A stretch of 64,000 nt of DNA. It comes from Thermoanaerobaculia bacterium (GTDB lineage: Bacteria; Acidobacteriota; Thermoanaerobaculia; Multivoradales; J023). A model generated the notes under the pieces. It was not told where the DNA came from, made no database searches, and saw only the letters and a program-made list of their open reading frames with translations. Of the stretch, positions 43,806 through 53,031 are shown piece by piece. A program made the position numbers and the translations under genes. The stretch lies in contig JAUIJL010000001.1 of the NCBI GenBank assembly GCA_030431255.1, forward strand, positions 1,156,213 to 1,220,212, given 5' to 3'. How positions within the stretch are numbered: the first letter of the stretch is position 1; the number at the start of each line of letters is the position of its first letter.

Positions 43806-46805
43806 TCAGGGCTCTTTCTCCAGAACCTCACGGACTTTGTGCAGGAGCTCGTTGGGTCGGAAAGGCTTGTGCAAGAAGCCGGCGAGCCGCTCGGTGCTCA
43901 ACCCTTGGGTCGCGCTACGCTCCCGATAACCGCTCATCAAAATGATCTGGGCCCGCCGCTCCGGAGCTTCCGGCTCGAAGCGCTCCATCTCTCTCATGAA
44001 GGTTTCGCCGTCCATCTCGGGCATGGTGAGGTCCAAGAGCACGAGGCGGATATCACCGCGCCGCTGCTCGTAGATGTCGAGGGCAGCGCGTCCGTTGTTG
44101 GCGGTCAACACCTCGAAACCCTGGCGTTGCAAGACCTTGGCCGCAACCTCGCGGACCAATTGCTCGTCATCTACCACCAGCGCAGTGCCGAAGGCTTCCC
44201 AGGCCTGCAAGCCGCCGGATTTACCCGTGGTCAGCTGAAGGTCTTCGCGGGCTGGGAACAAGACCTCGACCGTGCTGCCCCGCCCCGGTTGGGAGAAGAC
44301 TTTGATCGCCCCTTCGTGAGCCCTGACAATGCCCAGAACCGCCGCCAAGCCCATGCCCCGACCGCTAGACTTGGTGGAAAAGAATGGCTCGAACATGCGC
44401 GCGCGGGTATCTTCGTCCATGCCCTTGCCGGTATCCGAGACCTCGAAGAAGACATAGCGCCCTTCTCCTTGCTCGGGCTCGAGGGAAGCCCCTTCAAAAT
44501 AGCTCTTCTTGGCGTTGACCACGCTGGTGCGCAACATGATCAAGCCTTCTCCGCCGTCCAGGCTGTCACTGGCATTGGCCAAGAGATTCGATATCGCTTG
44601 CTTGATCTGGCTCGGATCGCCTTCCATGGCCGGCAATCCTTTTTTCAAATGGATTTCGAGCTTGGCTTTGTCCTGTACGGAACGATCGAAAGCCGGCCGT
44701 TGATCACGAATCAGGTCGTTGAGCTGAATCAGCAGAGATTTCTGTTGCTCCTCACCGGCATAGGCGAGCAATTGGTCCGTCAGCTCGGCGGCCCGCTCGG
44801 CGGACGCCTCGATCTGTCGAAGACGCTGCCGCAAATCGGAATCGTGGGGCACTTCTTGTAGTGCCAGGCTGACGTTTCCCAACACACCGGTCAGCATGTT
44901 GTTGTAGTCGTGGGCCACGCCCCCCGCCAAGCTGCCCAGGCTTTCCAGCTTCTCCGCTAAGCGCAGCTTCTCCTCCAGACGACGACGCTCTTCCTCCGCC
45001 TTCTGGCGCTCCGTGAGATCCCGGGCGATGAAAATGAATCCGGCCGGCCCGCCCTCTGGGTCCTGCAAGAACGTGGCGGTCTGCCAGGTCGGGAAGCTGC
45101 CACCTCCCCGTCGTCGATGCTCGATCTCGGCTTGATGAGCACCTTCCCGCTTCACCTTCTCCATCAACGGCTCGACCTGATCGTTCATTTGTTCCGGAGT
45201 GTGGAAAATGGTCAGGTCGTAGCCCAGAAGCTCGAATACCTCATAGCCGTGCATCCGGGCCCAAGCCTCGTTGATGAATTGCATGCCCCCTTGCAAATCC
45301 GCCACCGCGATACCGTCGATCGACTGCTCGACGGCGCGTTCCAACATGTGCATGGCCTCTTCCGCCAGCCGTCGCTCGGAGATCTCAGCCTCCAGCTGTT
45401 GGTTGGCCGCGATCAGCTCCGTCGTGCGATCCTCGACCATCTGCTCCAGCTGAAGACGCAAGACCTCCAGCTCCCGGTAGGTGCGGGTATGGCGATTGGA
45501 CAGGGTGATCAAGAGCATCAGGGTGAAAAGCACGAAGGCGACGGCCGGTAGCGGATGGCTGGTCCCCATGTGGGTGCTCTGCAAGATCACCTCGGCGCTA
45601 CCCGCGACGGTCACCGCCGCGCATCCGAAGCTCATGATCAGGGCATCCCGATTGCCACGCCACACCTCCTGGCTGACCAATTGGATCAGGCTGAAGCAAA
45701 ACGGCAGCACCCACAGCCAACGATAGGGATCGGTGATCAAGATCCACGAGATCGGCATGATCAGCACCGTCCCGGCCAAAACGAGCTGGCTGCGCTCGTA
45801 CCACCTGGCCCAGCCGTCTAAGCTGCGGCCGAGAAAAGGCCACAGAAAACGCATCAGCAGCGGCAAGGACAAATGCTGAAACACCGCCGCCAGCCGAATC
45901 TCCCAGCTGGGTGCCATGAAGGTGCCGGGCGTTTCGTACACGAAGGTCAGCGCGGCCAAATCCACAGCCGCCAAGCCGAACCACAGATGGTGTGAAGCTT
46001 CCCGTCGACGCAGAAAGAGATGGAGCTGATAGAGACCGATGGCCAAAAATGCCGTGCCGAGCAACATGCTCCAAGACACCACGCGCTGGCGTTTGATCTC
46101 GGCCAGCGCCACTTCAGCCCGCAACGCCCCCACGTCACCCAATAAGATCCTCTGCCAGGGAGCCGTGGCACCTCGTTGCCGATCGCATCGCCAGGGCACG
46201 GTTTCGAACCTCACCGCCAACACCAGCTCACCATCGACCAGCAAATCGGGCGCGACCTCAAACATTACCGGCCGACCGCTGCCTCCTTCCAAGTCCAGAT
46301 CCCGAGCCCCGAGGATTTGACCGTCACCGTAAACCCGGAAGGATCCGCATTCCGCGGCCTCGAAGAAGAGGCCGGTGCGGCGGCTCAGGAGGACTCGATT
46401 CGGCTGGACCGCGGACCGCAGCCAAAAAACCTGTGGGATTCCGTCAGGCCAGATGTCCGACCAAGAGCTGGGTAGGTCGATTTGCCGCCAATCTCCATCT
46501 TCGAGATCGGCGGCTGCCGAACCGGGTTGGTCGGAGACGGAGATCTTCCAGGTCCCGGAGATCGGCTGCAAGAGGGGGTCTGTCGCGGGAGGCTCTGGTG
46601 TCGAAGCGGCAGGCACGGTCAAGGCCGAGACCATCCACCAGCAAAAGGCGATGAAGAATTGCAGCCAGCGCCGGCCGGCGATCCATTTAGGGGATCGACG
46701 ACGGCTAACGACCCGACGGCCGCCGCTCCGACGGACAGGCATGCGATAAATAGGTTTGGTGGCGTTCAACGCTGGTATCTTAACCGGACCCTCGTGTCTC
46801 TGCAC
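43806..46805 (-). CDS. 7TM-DISM hybrid sensor histidine kinase (PAS-HisKA-HATPase-REC)
   Basis: The frame opens with a GTG at 46805 and encodes 999 residues; an ATG at 46742 is an alternative start. After an N-terminal membrane segment come an extracytoplasmic beta-rich domain (~75-225) of the 7TM-DISM type and about seven spans (~235-440). A coiled coil and a PAS domain follow (~490-615). HisKA has the phospho-His in GGVAHDYNNML, and HATPase_c has AISNLLANASDSL, DTGKGMD and GRGMGLAAV. The C-terminal receiver has LLDLTMPEMDG and FLHKPFRP, intact. It is an orphan hybrid kinase, so its output needs a separate phosphotransfer partner. Confidence 0.92.
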   Translation of the reverse strand: MQRHEGPVKIPALNATKPIYRMPVRRSGGRRVVSRRRSPKWIAGRRWLQFFIAFCWWMVSALTVPAASTPEPPATDPLLQPISGTWKISVSDQPGSAAADLEDGDWRQIDLPSSWSDIWPDGIPQVFWLRSAVQPNRVLLSRRTGLFFEAAECGSFRVYGDGQILGARDLDLEGGSGRPVMFEVAPDLLVDGELVLAVRFETVPWRCDRQRGATAPWQRILLGDVGALRAEVALAEIKRQRVVSWSMLLGTAFLAIGLYQLHLFLRRREASHHLWFGLAAVDLAALTFVYETPGTFMAPSWEIRLAAVFQHLSLPLLMRFLWPFLGRSLDGWARWYERSQLVLAGTVLIMPISWILITDPYRWLWVLPFCFSLIQLVSQEVWRGNRDALIMSFGCAAVTVAGSAEVILQSTHMGTSHPLPAVAFVLFTLMLLITLSNRHTRTYRELEVLRLQLEQMVEDRTTELIAANQQLEAEISERRLAEEAMHMLERAVEQSIDGIAVADLQGGMQFINEAWARMHGYEVFELLGYDLTIFHTPEQMNDQVEPLMEKVKREGAHQAEIEHRRRGGGSFPTWQTATFLQDPEGGPAGFIFIARDLTERQKAEEERRRLEEKLRLAEKLESLGSLAGGVAHDYNNMLTGVLGNVSLALQEVPHDSDLRQRLRQIEASAERAAELTDQLLAYAGEEQQKSLLIQLNDLIRDQRPAFDRSVQDKAKLEIHLKKGLPAMEGDPSQIKQAISNLLANASDSLDGGEGLIMLRTSVVNAKKSYFEGASLEPEQGEGRYVFFEVSDTGKGMDEDTRARMFEPFFSTKSSGRGMGLAAVLGIVRAHEGAIKVFSQPGRGSTVEVLFPAREDLQLTTGKSGGLQAWEAFGTALVVDDEQLVREVAAKVLQRQGFEVLTANNGRAALDIYEQRRGDIRLVLLDLTMPEMDGETFMREMERFEPEAPERRAQIILMSGYRERSATQGLSTERLAGFLHKPFRPNELLHKVREVLEKEP

Positions 46806-47002
46806 CCACCCAATAGGTTTGTCGACCCGTCTCCTACGATGAGCGGGCGATAGCAGAGTTTGAGGGGCCGGCTATTTGGCGGTCGGCAGGTCGCTCGACG
46901 ATGACAAAAGGTACCGTGGTCCAGTTTCTAAGATCCGATCATGACACAATGCCGCCTCTATTCGCACAGCCCTGTTCACACCTTTGAGGAGGAATTCGCG
47001 CC

Positions 47003-47953
47003 TTGCCCAGCCAAGAGCCAAACCTAGACCAGCCGTCTCTGCGGTCTCTCATCGGGCACTCCGTGCTCACGGCACTTTGCCCTTTGATCCCTATCCCCTT
47101 CTTGGACGATTGGATTCGCGATGTGGTGCGTCGCAGAATGGTCAGGGGGCTGTCGGCCGAAACGAATACGCCGCTTTCCGATCGCAGGATCGATATCCTG
47201 GCTTGCGGCTATGACCCGATCTCCGCCTCGGGTTGCCTGTCCGGCTGCTTGGTCAAGGCCTTCAAAATTCCCGCTCAATTCGTGTTCAAGCTGTTGTTCA
47301 AGAAGATCCTACGCAAGATCGTCTTCGTGCTGGCGATCAAGGATAGTGTCGACACCTTCTCGGCCACTTTTCACGAAGGTTTCTTGCTCCGACACGCCCT
47401 GACCCACGAGCCGATTCGGAAATCGTTTTTGGATCCTTCCCTCAGCAATCCGGAAACACCTTCTTCGGATTCTGATCCGGTGATCGCCCTACGCCGTAGC
47501 ATCGAGACCGTACGCGACGAAGTCGATCACCGTCCGGTCGAGCGTTGGGCGCGAAAGACTTTCACCGTCAGCAAAAAGTTGCTGCGGCGGGTGGCGAGCA
47601 CTGCTTTCCGCCAGCTTCGTCGATCCCGCCGCGACGGCCATCTGGATGAGGACCAAATCTACGAGGAGATGCGGAAGGAAGAGGCGGAGCTGAGCCATGT
47701 CGTGGATGAGCTGACCCACGAGATCGGTGGCGAGCAGACCTATCTCAGAGACTTGCAACGCCGATTGAACGAGCACCTCGGGGTGGCGTCTACAGCGAAC
47801 GACGCGGAGGATTCCAAGCCCGCGCCGGCGCAATCCACGGAAACTTCGGAGACCTCCGATTCCCCAGGACCCGATTCCCCAGGACCCGACTCCTCAGGAC
47901 CCGATTCCCCAGGATCTCATGAGGCAAAAGAACGGAATGACCTCAACTCTTGA
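47003..47953 (+). CDS. Hypothetical protein with repetitive Ser-Pro-Gly-Pro-Asp tail
   Basis: The TTG at 47003 is preceded by a strong GAGGAGGA at 46986-46993, so I accept it. The 316-residue product has a possibly membrane-associated N-terminal region (HSVLTALCPLIPIPFLDDWI; CGYDPISASGCLSGCLVKAF) and a basic helical middle (VSKKLLRRVASTAF). A Glu-rich coiled-coil segment follows (~225-255), then a tail of four SPGPD-like units. I do not recognise the family. It is divergent from the hybrid kinase and overlaps the VOC-like gene by 35 bases (or 17 with the later start), which suggests co-translation. Confidence 0.65.
   Translation: MPSQEPNLDQPSLRSLIGHSVLTALCPLIPIPFLDDWIRDVVRRRMVRGLSAETNTPLSDRRIDILACGYDPISASGCLSGCLVKAFKIPAQFVFKLLFKKILRKIVFVLAIKDSVDTFSATFHEGFLLRHALTHEPIRKSFLDPSLSNPETPSSDSDPVIALRRSIETVRDEVDHRPVERWARKTFTVSKKLLRRVASTAFRQLRRSRRDGHLDEDQIYEEMRKEEAELSHVVDELTHEIGGEQTYLRDLQRRLNEHLGVASTANDAEDSKPAPAQSTETSETSDSPGPDSPGPDSSGPDSPGSHEAKERNDLNS
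47858..47917. repeat. Four tandem 15-bp units encoding Ser-Pro-Gly-Pro-Asp
   Basis: GATTCCCCAGGACCC occurs perfectly at 47858-47872 and 47873-47887, then with changes at 47888-47902 and 47903-47917. All are in frame with the hypothetical gene, so copy number can vary without a frameshift. Confidence 0.85.
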
Positions 47954-48605
47954 AGCCGGAGCTCCGGGCGCTGACTTCATCGCGGAAATCGATCACCTGG
48001 TTTGGGCGAGCTCGGATCTCGACCAGGGAGTCGCCGAGATCTCTGGGACGCTCACCGTCGATCCGGTACCCGGTGGCAGCCATCCCGGCCTCGGTACCCG
48101 CAACGCCCTCTTGGGTCTCGAGCAGCGGCAATATTTCGAAATTCTCGCGCCGGACCCCGCCCAATTTGAATTTCGCAGCTTCGGGCGTTGGATAGAGGGC
48201 CTGACGTCGTCGGGCCTCTTGACTTGGGCGGGTCGCACGTCCGATATGGACGCCCTGGCCGAGGCCGCCCGGGCCGAAGGCTTGCGGCCCGGACCGATCG
48301 AATCCATGTCGCGCCGTCGACCGGACGGCTCCTCTTTGAGCTGGAAGCTGATGATGATCGAGGGGCACGACCACGGGCTTCTCGTGCCGTTCTTCATCCA
48401 ATGGTCGGACTTTCACCCCACTCAAACGCTGAAATCCGTCGCTCGGCTGGAGCGGCTGCGCCTGTCCACCCCACAGCCCAAGGCTCTTGAAAGGGTTCTG
48501 GCGGCTTTGGGATTGGGCTCGGCCCCGATCCAATTGGTCGAATCCGGGACTCCCGAGCTGGTCGCCGAGCTCTCCGTCGGCGGGCGCTCCGTCCAAATCC
48601 GCTGA
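47919..48605 (+). CDS. Glyoxalase-like (VOC superfamily) protein
   Basis: The 228-residue frame starts at ATG 47919; a second ATG at 47937 would remove the first six residues. IAEIDHLVWASSDLDQGVAE, then PGLGTRNALLGLEQRQYFEI, fits the Glyoxalase-3-like branch of the vicinal-oxygen-chelate fold. HDHGLLVPFFIQWSD, with a likely ligand His, fits the same branch. Members include metal-dependent lyases and dioxygenases, but many have no known substrate. It overlaps the preceding hypothetical gene and ends 27 bases before a convergent transporter gene. Confidence 0.75.
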   Translation: MRQKNGMTSTLEAGAPGADFIAEIDHLVWASSDLDQGVAEISGTLTVDPVPGGSHPGLGTRNALLGLEQRQYFEILAPDPAQFEFRSFGRWIEGLTSSGLLTWAGRTSDMDALAEAARAEGLRPGPIESMSRRRPDGSSLSWKLMMIEGHDHGLLVPFFIQWSDFHPTQTLKSVARLERLRLSTPQPKALERVLAALGLGSAPIQLVESGTPELVAELSVGGRSVQIR

Positions 48606-48631
48606 GCTAGAGGCCGCTGGTGGCCCTCACC

Positions 48632-49759
48632 TCAAACCAGCTCACGCACGTATTTCTCTTTGGCCAAACGCCAGAACACCACCAGGAAGGCAGTCAGCGG
48701 GATCGCGAGGATCATGCCGAGGATGCCCGAAAGCGCGCTGCCCCAGAAGAAGATGGCGATGATGATCGCCATGGGATGCAGACCGGTCCGCTCGCCCATG
48801 ATCCTCGGGGTCAAGATATAACCTTCGATCATCTGGACCGCGACGAAGACCGTGAGCACTGCCAGCAGTCGTCCGACCCCACCGCCCTCTTGGAAAAGGG
48901 CGATGGGAATCGCAGCTCCCAGGCCGACGATGTTGCCTAGATACGGGATGATGTTCATGAATCCCAGGGCCAAGCCGATGACGAATCCGTAGCTCAGGCC
49001 CGCAATCGAGAAGCCGATGGCGAACAGCAGGCCCTGTAGGAAAGCGATGATCAGCTGGCCCCGGAAAAACGCGACGATGATCGTGATGAATTCTTCGATC
49101 AGATAGACGAGGTCGTCGCGGGTGGAAGGCTTGAGGAAGGGAAAGAGCTCCCGCAAGTCTCGCCCTTCTCTGGGCTCCGCCATCAAGAAGAAAGCGAAAT
49201 AGACCGGCAGCACCAGCCAGCCGAGCAGGCCGACCACCACGCTCAGCACGTTGGCACCGGCATTGACCAAGTTGTTGGCGAGTCCTTTCAAAGCCTCGAC
49301 CATCAAACCGCTGTTGCCTTCCACGGCGTTTTGAAGCTGAGCGCCGTAGGGGCCTTCGAGAAATCTCCGAACGTTGGGCATTCGTTCCTGCAGGTGTTCC
49401 GACGCCTTGGCCCAATACATCGGAGCCCGGGCCGTCAGGTCGGAGAGCTGGTCAAAGGCCAGGGCACCGAAGAACCAGAAGAAAGCCACCAAGGGCAGAA
49501 TCACCGAAGCGAAAACGCCGACCAGGGCCATCGTCGGCGGCAGCTTCAAACGTTCCTGTAGCCATTCGTAATAGGGCTGGAAGACCAACGCCGCCACCGC
49601 GGCCACAGCCAAGGGCAGGATGACGTTGGCAAACGCGCCCACGAAAGCCGCAACCGTCCACAGCACCGCGGCGACGGCCGCCACGATCACGAAAGCCGCC
49701 AAAATCGTGATCGCAGACGATACGGCGGCCTGCTGGCGCTCGCTCAATTGCACAGGCAT
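48632..49759 (-). CDS. AI-2E family transporter (DUF20/PerM-like permease)
   Basis: The 375-residue protein has about seven to eight hydrophobic segments in the AI-2E pattern. Paired N-terminal spans (AITILAAFVIVAAVAAVLWT) and a soluble loop come first. The family-typical stretch GFVIGLALGFMNIIPYLGNI and the C-terminal GYILTPRIMGERTGLHPMAI follow. Named for TqsA of E. coli, the family also includes ion transporters such as Na+/H+ antiporters, so the substrate is open. The start is an ATG at 49759. It is divergent from the TonB receptor gene. Confidence 0.9.
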   Translation of the reverse strand: MPVQLSERQQAAVSSAITILAAFVIVAAVAAVLWTVAAFVGAFANVILPLAVAAVAALVFQPYYEWLQERLKLPPTMALVGVFASVILPLVAFFWFFGALAFDQLSDLTARAPMYWAKASEHLQERMPNVRRFLEGPYGAQLQNAVEGNSGLMVEALKGLANNLVNAGANVLSVVVGLLGWLVLPVYFAFFLMAEPREGRDLRELFPFLKPSTRDDLVYLIEEFITIIVAFFRGQLIIAFLQGLLFAIGFSIAGLSYGFVIGLALGFMNIIPYLGNIVGLGAAIPIALFQEGGGVGRLLAVLTVFVAVQMIEGYILTPRIMGERTGLHPMAIIIAIFFWGSALSGILGMILAIPLTAFLVVFWRLAKEKYVRELV

Positions 49760-49913
49760 TGATTTCTCCTCTGTCCCGGCCGAAGTTACTCAGGGCTTGG
49801 CTGATTCTGTCATTTTTGGCGTCGGCCCGCTCGAATGTCACTACGCGAGCCCGTTCGACCTATTCGGAGCGCGACCAGAAATTTGTCACCCAGGAAAATA
49901 AAACACCAAGGGC

Positions 49914-49942
49914 TTGATTTATTTTTTTGATTAGTCTAAATT
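49914..49942 (+). promoter_or_regulatory. Candidate sigma70-type promoter of the TonB receptor (TTGATT-N17-TAAATT)
   Basis: TTGATT (49914-49919) and TAAATT (49937-49942) are spaced 17 bp and each match 4 of 6 consensus bases. They lie in a markedly AT-rich patch in an otherwise GC-rich window. Transcription would start near 49949. Confidence 0.45.
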
Positions 49943-49953
49943 TCAATAATCAA
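49927..49953. promoter_or_regulatory. Candidate operator TTGATTA-N13-TAATCAA over the TonB-receptor promoter
   Basis: A perfect 7-bp inverted repeat with a 13-bp spacer (49927-49933 and 49947-49953) straddles the predicted -10 box. Metal-uptake receptors are commonly repressed by Fur/Zur-type dimers at such AT-rich palindromes, but the sequence is not a consensus Fur box. Confidence 0.4.
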
Positions 49954-50014
49954 CATGGCTAATCCTTCATGCGCCACCATTCAAAACAACCCTGCATCAC
50001 ACACGACATCACCC

Positions 50015-52423
50015 ATGCGCTACCCACAGCTCCTAGAGATTTTCCATTCCAGGCATCCGCACCGACCGCGTACGCTCAACGCTTGCGGTGTCGGCACTTC
50101 TCAAGGTCCGTCCAAGGCGGGCGCTTTGGCCATGGTTTCGGCCATGGGGTTGTCCTTGTGGATGATGGCCCCACCGCTTCCGGCGCAGCCCTGCGGCTCT
50201 CCGGTTGGTGAGGCCGGGTTCCAGGCCGAGGTGATCGACGAGCACGAGGTCGTCATCGAAGGCGCGACCGTGACAATTTACGAGGGGCCCGCCACCGGCA
50301 ACGGCTCGGAATCCGGCTCGCTGCAGCGCACCAGTGGAGCGGACGGCAAGGTCTGTTGGTATCACCTCCCTGCCGGGTCCCACCGCCTGTTGGTGATGGC
50401 CGACGGTTTCAGCGTGCTCGATGCCGGTCTGACCAAAATCGCCGGCGAAGGGCTTTCAGCCCGTTTGGAGCTGACACCGGCCTTCGGCGAGGAGCTGGTA
50501 GTGACCGGAACCCGCACCGCTAAGCGTTTGGCCGAGGTGCCGGTTCATGTTCAACAGATTCCCAGAGCCCACATCGAGGCGGCTTCTGCTCGCACCCTGG
50601 CCGATGCCATCGAGCTGACACCGGGTGTCCGTATCGAAAGCAACTGCCAGAGCTGCAATTTTTCTCAGGTGCGTCTCATGGGCCTGGAAGGTCCGTATTC
50701 ACAAATTCTGGTGGACGGTCAGCCCACGGTATCCTCGTTGGCCATGGTCTACGGGGTCGAGCAATTTCCCACCCGAATGCTCGACAGCATTGAAATCGTC
50801 AAAGGCGGCGGCGCGGCCATCTACGGCGCCGGCGCCGTCGGCGGAGTGATCAATCTCATCCCCCACGCTCCCAGCGATACCCACAGCACCGTCGAAGCCC
50901 GTCTCAGCGAGCTGGACGGCCAAAGTGGGTACAGCTACTCGGCGTTGTCGGATTGGAGCCCGCGGGACCGCCAAGCGGGGCTTTCGATCTTCGGGCAAGT
51001 GGACGGTGTCGATGCCGTGGATCGCAATGGCGACGGTCTGACGGAGGTGACTCGCCGCCGGCTCACCACCATCGGCTTGAGGGGTGAGCACTATGTGCTC
51101 GATTCCGCGGCACGCTGGTCCGGCGAGCTCAACTTGACCGAGGCGGATCGGCGAGGTGGCGACCTGGAGAGGATCGATTTGCCGGCCCATCGGGCGTCTT
51201 TGACCGAGGAAATCCTCACTCGGCGCCTCGGGGCGGGCATCGGCTGGTTGCATCAAATGTCTCCCGGCCTCGACTATCGGCTCGCCGCTTCCTATTCGGG
51301 CACGGCTCGGGACTCCTATTACGGCGCGGGCTTCGATCCTAATGCCTATGGCGAAACCGACAATCCCCTGTGGATTTTCGACAGTCAAATCAATGTCTAT
51401 CGGGACCGGGGCACGGTGACCGGCGGCGTGCAATACAACCGAGATCGATTGGAGGATACGCAGCCAGGTTATGGACGGCAGATTGCCGAGACCTTCACCA
51501 ACCTAGCCGCCTTCCTGCAAGAGGATCGCAAGCTCGGATCCCGCACCACCTTGGTCTACGGCCTGCGGGTCGATCAGCATTCCGAGCTCGACGATCCCGT
51601 GCTTTCTCCGCGCCTGGCCATGATGTGGACGCCGAGGTCCAATCTCTCGGCACGGGTATCCCTGGCGGAAGGGTTCCGACCGCCCATGGTCTTCGACGAG
51701 GACCTGCATATCGAGCTGGCCGGTGGTGACGCACGGATCATCCGTCCGTCTCCGGACTTGGTCGAGGAGCGCTCTCGGGCCTATTTGGCCTCTTTGGAAT
51801 GGCGACCGACTTTCGGCCGCAAAGGTAGCGCTTCCTTTGAGCTCGCGGCATTCCAAACGGATTTGGAGGATCTCTTCCACGTGGTCGACGCCGATGATCC
51901 CGCGACCCCGAATCAGCAGGAACGGTTGAGGATCAACTTCGGTGGAGCCGAGGTGGCGGGGCTCGAATTCGCCGCCTCCCTGCGCTGGGGATCCAGGATC
52001 AACGCTCAGATCGGCTTCGTGCGCCAGAGCTCTCGCTTCGACGACCCGGAGCCGGATTTCGGGGTGAGGGATTTCTTCAGAACCCCCAAACAACACGGCA
52101 CCTTGAGCCTGCAAGCCCGCCTTCCCGCCGAGCTCGACCTCTTCGTCGGCGCCCGCTACACCGGCAGCATGGTGGCTCCCCACTACGCGGGATTCATTGC
52201 CGAGGATCGATTGGAGACCACCCGCTCTTTCTTGGAGCTCGATCTGAGCATCGGCCGGACCTTCGAGCTCGGCGGCCGATCCCTGACGCTGACCCTAGGC
52301 AGCAAGAACCTCACCGACGCCTACCAAGAAGATTTGGACCAAGGCCCGCTGCGGGATTCCAACTATGTCTATGGACCCCGGTTTCCCAGGTCGGTGAGCG
52401 TCGGGATGAGGATAGAGCTTTGA
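50015..52423 (+). CDS. TonB-dependent outer-membrane receptor with N-terminal carboxypeptidase-regulatory-like domain
   Basis: I choose the ATG at 50015 because the predicted promoter leaves almost no leader for the in-frame ATG at 49955. The product (~802 residues) has a late signal segment (MVSAMGLSLWMMAPPLPA) and a beta-sandwich domain (AEVIDEHEVVIEGATVTIYE). A TonB-box-like stretch (ELVVTGTRTAKRLAEVPVHV) and a plug (AIELTPGVRIESNCQSCNFS) come next; the plug CxxC is followed by RLMGLEGPYSQILVDGQPT. The 22-strand barrel ends in a typical terminal strand (FPRSVSVGMRIEL). This CxxC plug class is common in Bacteroidota-like receptors. The ligand is unknown. It is coupled to the TlpA-like gene by a TTGA overlap. 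Confidence 0.88.
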   Translation: MRYPQLLEIFHSRHPHRPRTLNACGVGTSQGPSKAGALAMVSAMGLSLWMMAPPLPAQPCGSPVGEAGFQAEVIDEHEVVIEGATVTIYEGPATGNGSESGSLQRTSGADGKVCWYHLPAGSHRLLVMADGFSVLDAGLTKIAGEGLSARLELTPAFGEELVVTGTRTAKRLAEVPVHVQQIPRAHIEAASARTLADAIELTPGVRIESNCQSCNFSQVRLMGLEGPYSQILVDGQPTVSSLAMVYGVEQFPTRMLDSIEIVKGGGAAIYGAGAVGGVINLIPHAPSDTHSTVEARLSELDGQSGYSYSALSDWSPRDRQAGLSIFGQVDGVDAVDRNGDGLTEVTRRRLTTIGLRGEHYVLDSAARWSGELNLTEADRRGGDLERIDLPAHRASLTEEILTRRLGAGIGWLHQMSPGLDYRLAASYSGTARDSYYGAGFDPNAYGETDNPLWIFDSQINVYRDRGTVTGGVQYNRDRLEDTQPGYGRQIAETFTNLAAFLQEDRKLGSRTTLVYGLRVDQHSELDDPVLSPRLAMMWTPRSNLSARVSLAEGFRPPMVFDEDLHIELAGGDARIIRPSPDLVEERSRAYLASLEWRPTFGRKGSASFELAAFQTDLEDLFHVVDADDPATPNQQERLRINFGGAEVAGLEFAASLRWGSRINAQIGFVRQSSRFDDPEPDFGVRDFFRTPKQHGTLSLQARLPAELDLFVGARYTGSMVAPHYAGFIAEDRLETTRSFLELDLSIGRTFELGGRSLTLTLGSKNLTDAYQEDLDQGPLRDSNYVYGPRFPRSVSVGMRIEL

Positions 52424-53031
52424 CCGTCCCTGGGGCTTCTCTGCTCTGCGGCCTGCTGCTCTCGACGTCCTCGGCTCAGGCGCTAAACGGTTTGCTCGCG
52501 GAGACGTCGGTTGAGCCTCGAGCCGAGAGAATGGCGGCCGAGGAGCCTCACCCGGCCGAGCTTCAAGCCGCCGAGCTTCAAGCGGCCGAGCCCGCCACGG
52601 ACAACGGTGTGTGGGGTCATGCAAGCTGGACCGACCTCCAGGGTCGGCGTTGGTCGGCGTCGAATCTATTGGGCAAAGTGGTCGTGGTGGACTTTTGGGC
52701 CACTTGGTGCCCGCCTTGTTTGGCCGAGATCCCCCAGCTGAAGAAGCTGCGGCAGCGGCACGGAGATCGTCTGGTTTTGCTCGGCGTGGCCCTAGACAGC
52801 CTCGATCGTCGCCGCCTCACCGCTTTTCTCCATCGTCAGGGCATGGCGTGGCCGCAGATCCATGCCCCCCAGGGCTTTCGAAGCGAGCCCGCCGACCATT
52901 TCGGGATCGACACCTTGCCGGCGATTCGTATCGTCGACCGCCGAGGGCGTCTGGTGGCGTCGGACCTACGGGGCCGGGCCCTCGAGGTGACGGTTCGAGG
53001 CCTCATGTCCGAAGGCGACGGATCGCCATGA
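52420..53031 (+). CDS. TlpA-like thioredoxin-family protein, exported, TTG start
   Basis: The TTG overlaps the receptor stop (TTGA at 52420-52423). The 203-residue product has a short signal-like start (GASLLCGLLLSTSSAQA) and an Ala/Glu-rich linker with a near-repeat (HPAELQAAELQAAEPAT). The thioredoxin domain has VVVVDFWATWCPPCLAEIPQ (CxxC active site) and GIDTLPAIRIVD (cis-Pro). TlpA/ResA proteins reduce disulfides in the periplasm, often for cytochrome or copper-site assembly. Coupling to a receptor with a plug CxxC suggests that the pair works on the same redox or metal process. Its 3' end overlaps the convergent MFS gene by 29 bases. Confidence 0.85.
   Translation: MTVPGASLLCGLLLSTSSAQALNGLLAETSVEPRAERMAAEEPHPAELQAAELQAAEPATDNGVWGHASWTDLQGRRWSASNLLGKVVVVDFWATWCPPCLAEIPQLKKLRQRHGDRLVLLGVALDSLDRRRLTAFLHRQGMAWPQIHAPQGFRSEPADHFGIDTLPAIRIVDRRGRLVASDLRGRALEVTVRGLMSEGDGSP

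Noticed and set aside
47858..47917. Possible CRISPR-like repeat
   Set aside because: The 15-bp units are directly adjacent without spacers and encode an in-frame protein repeat.
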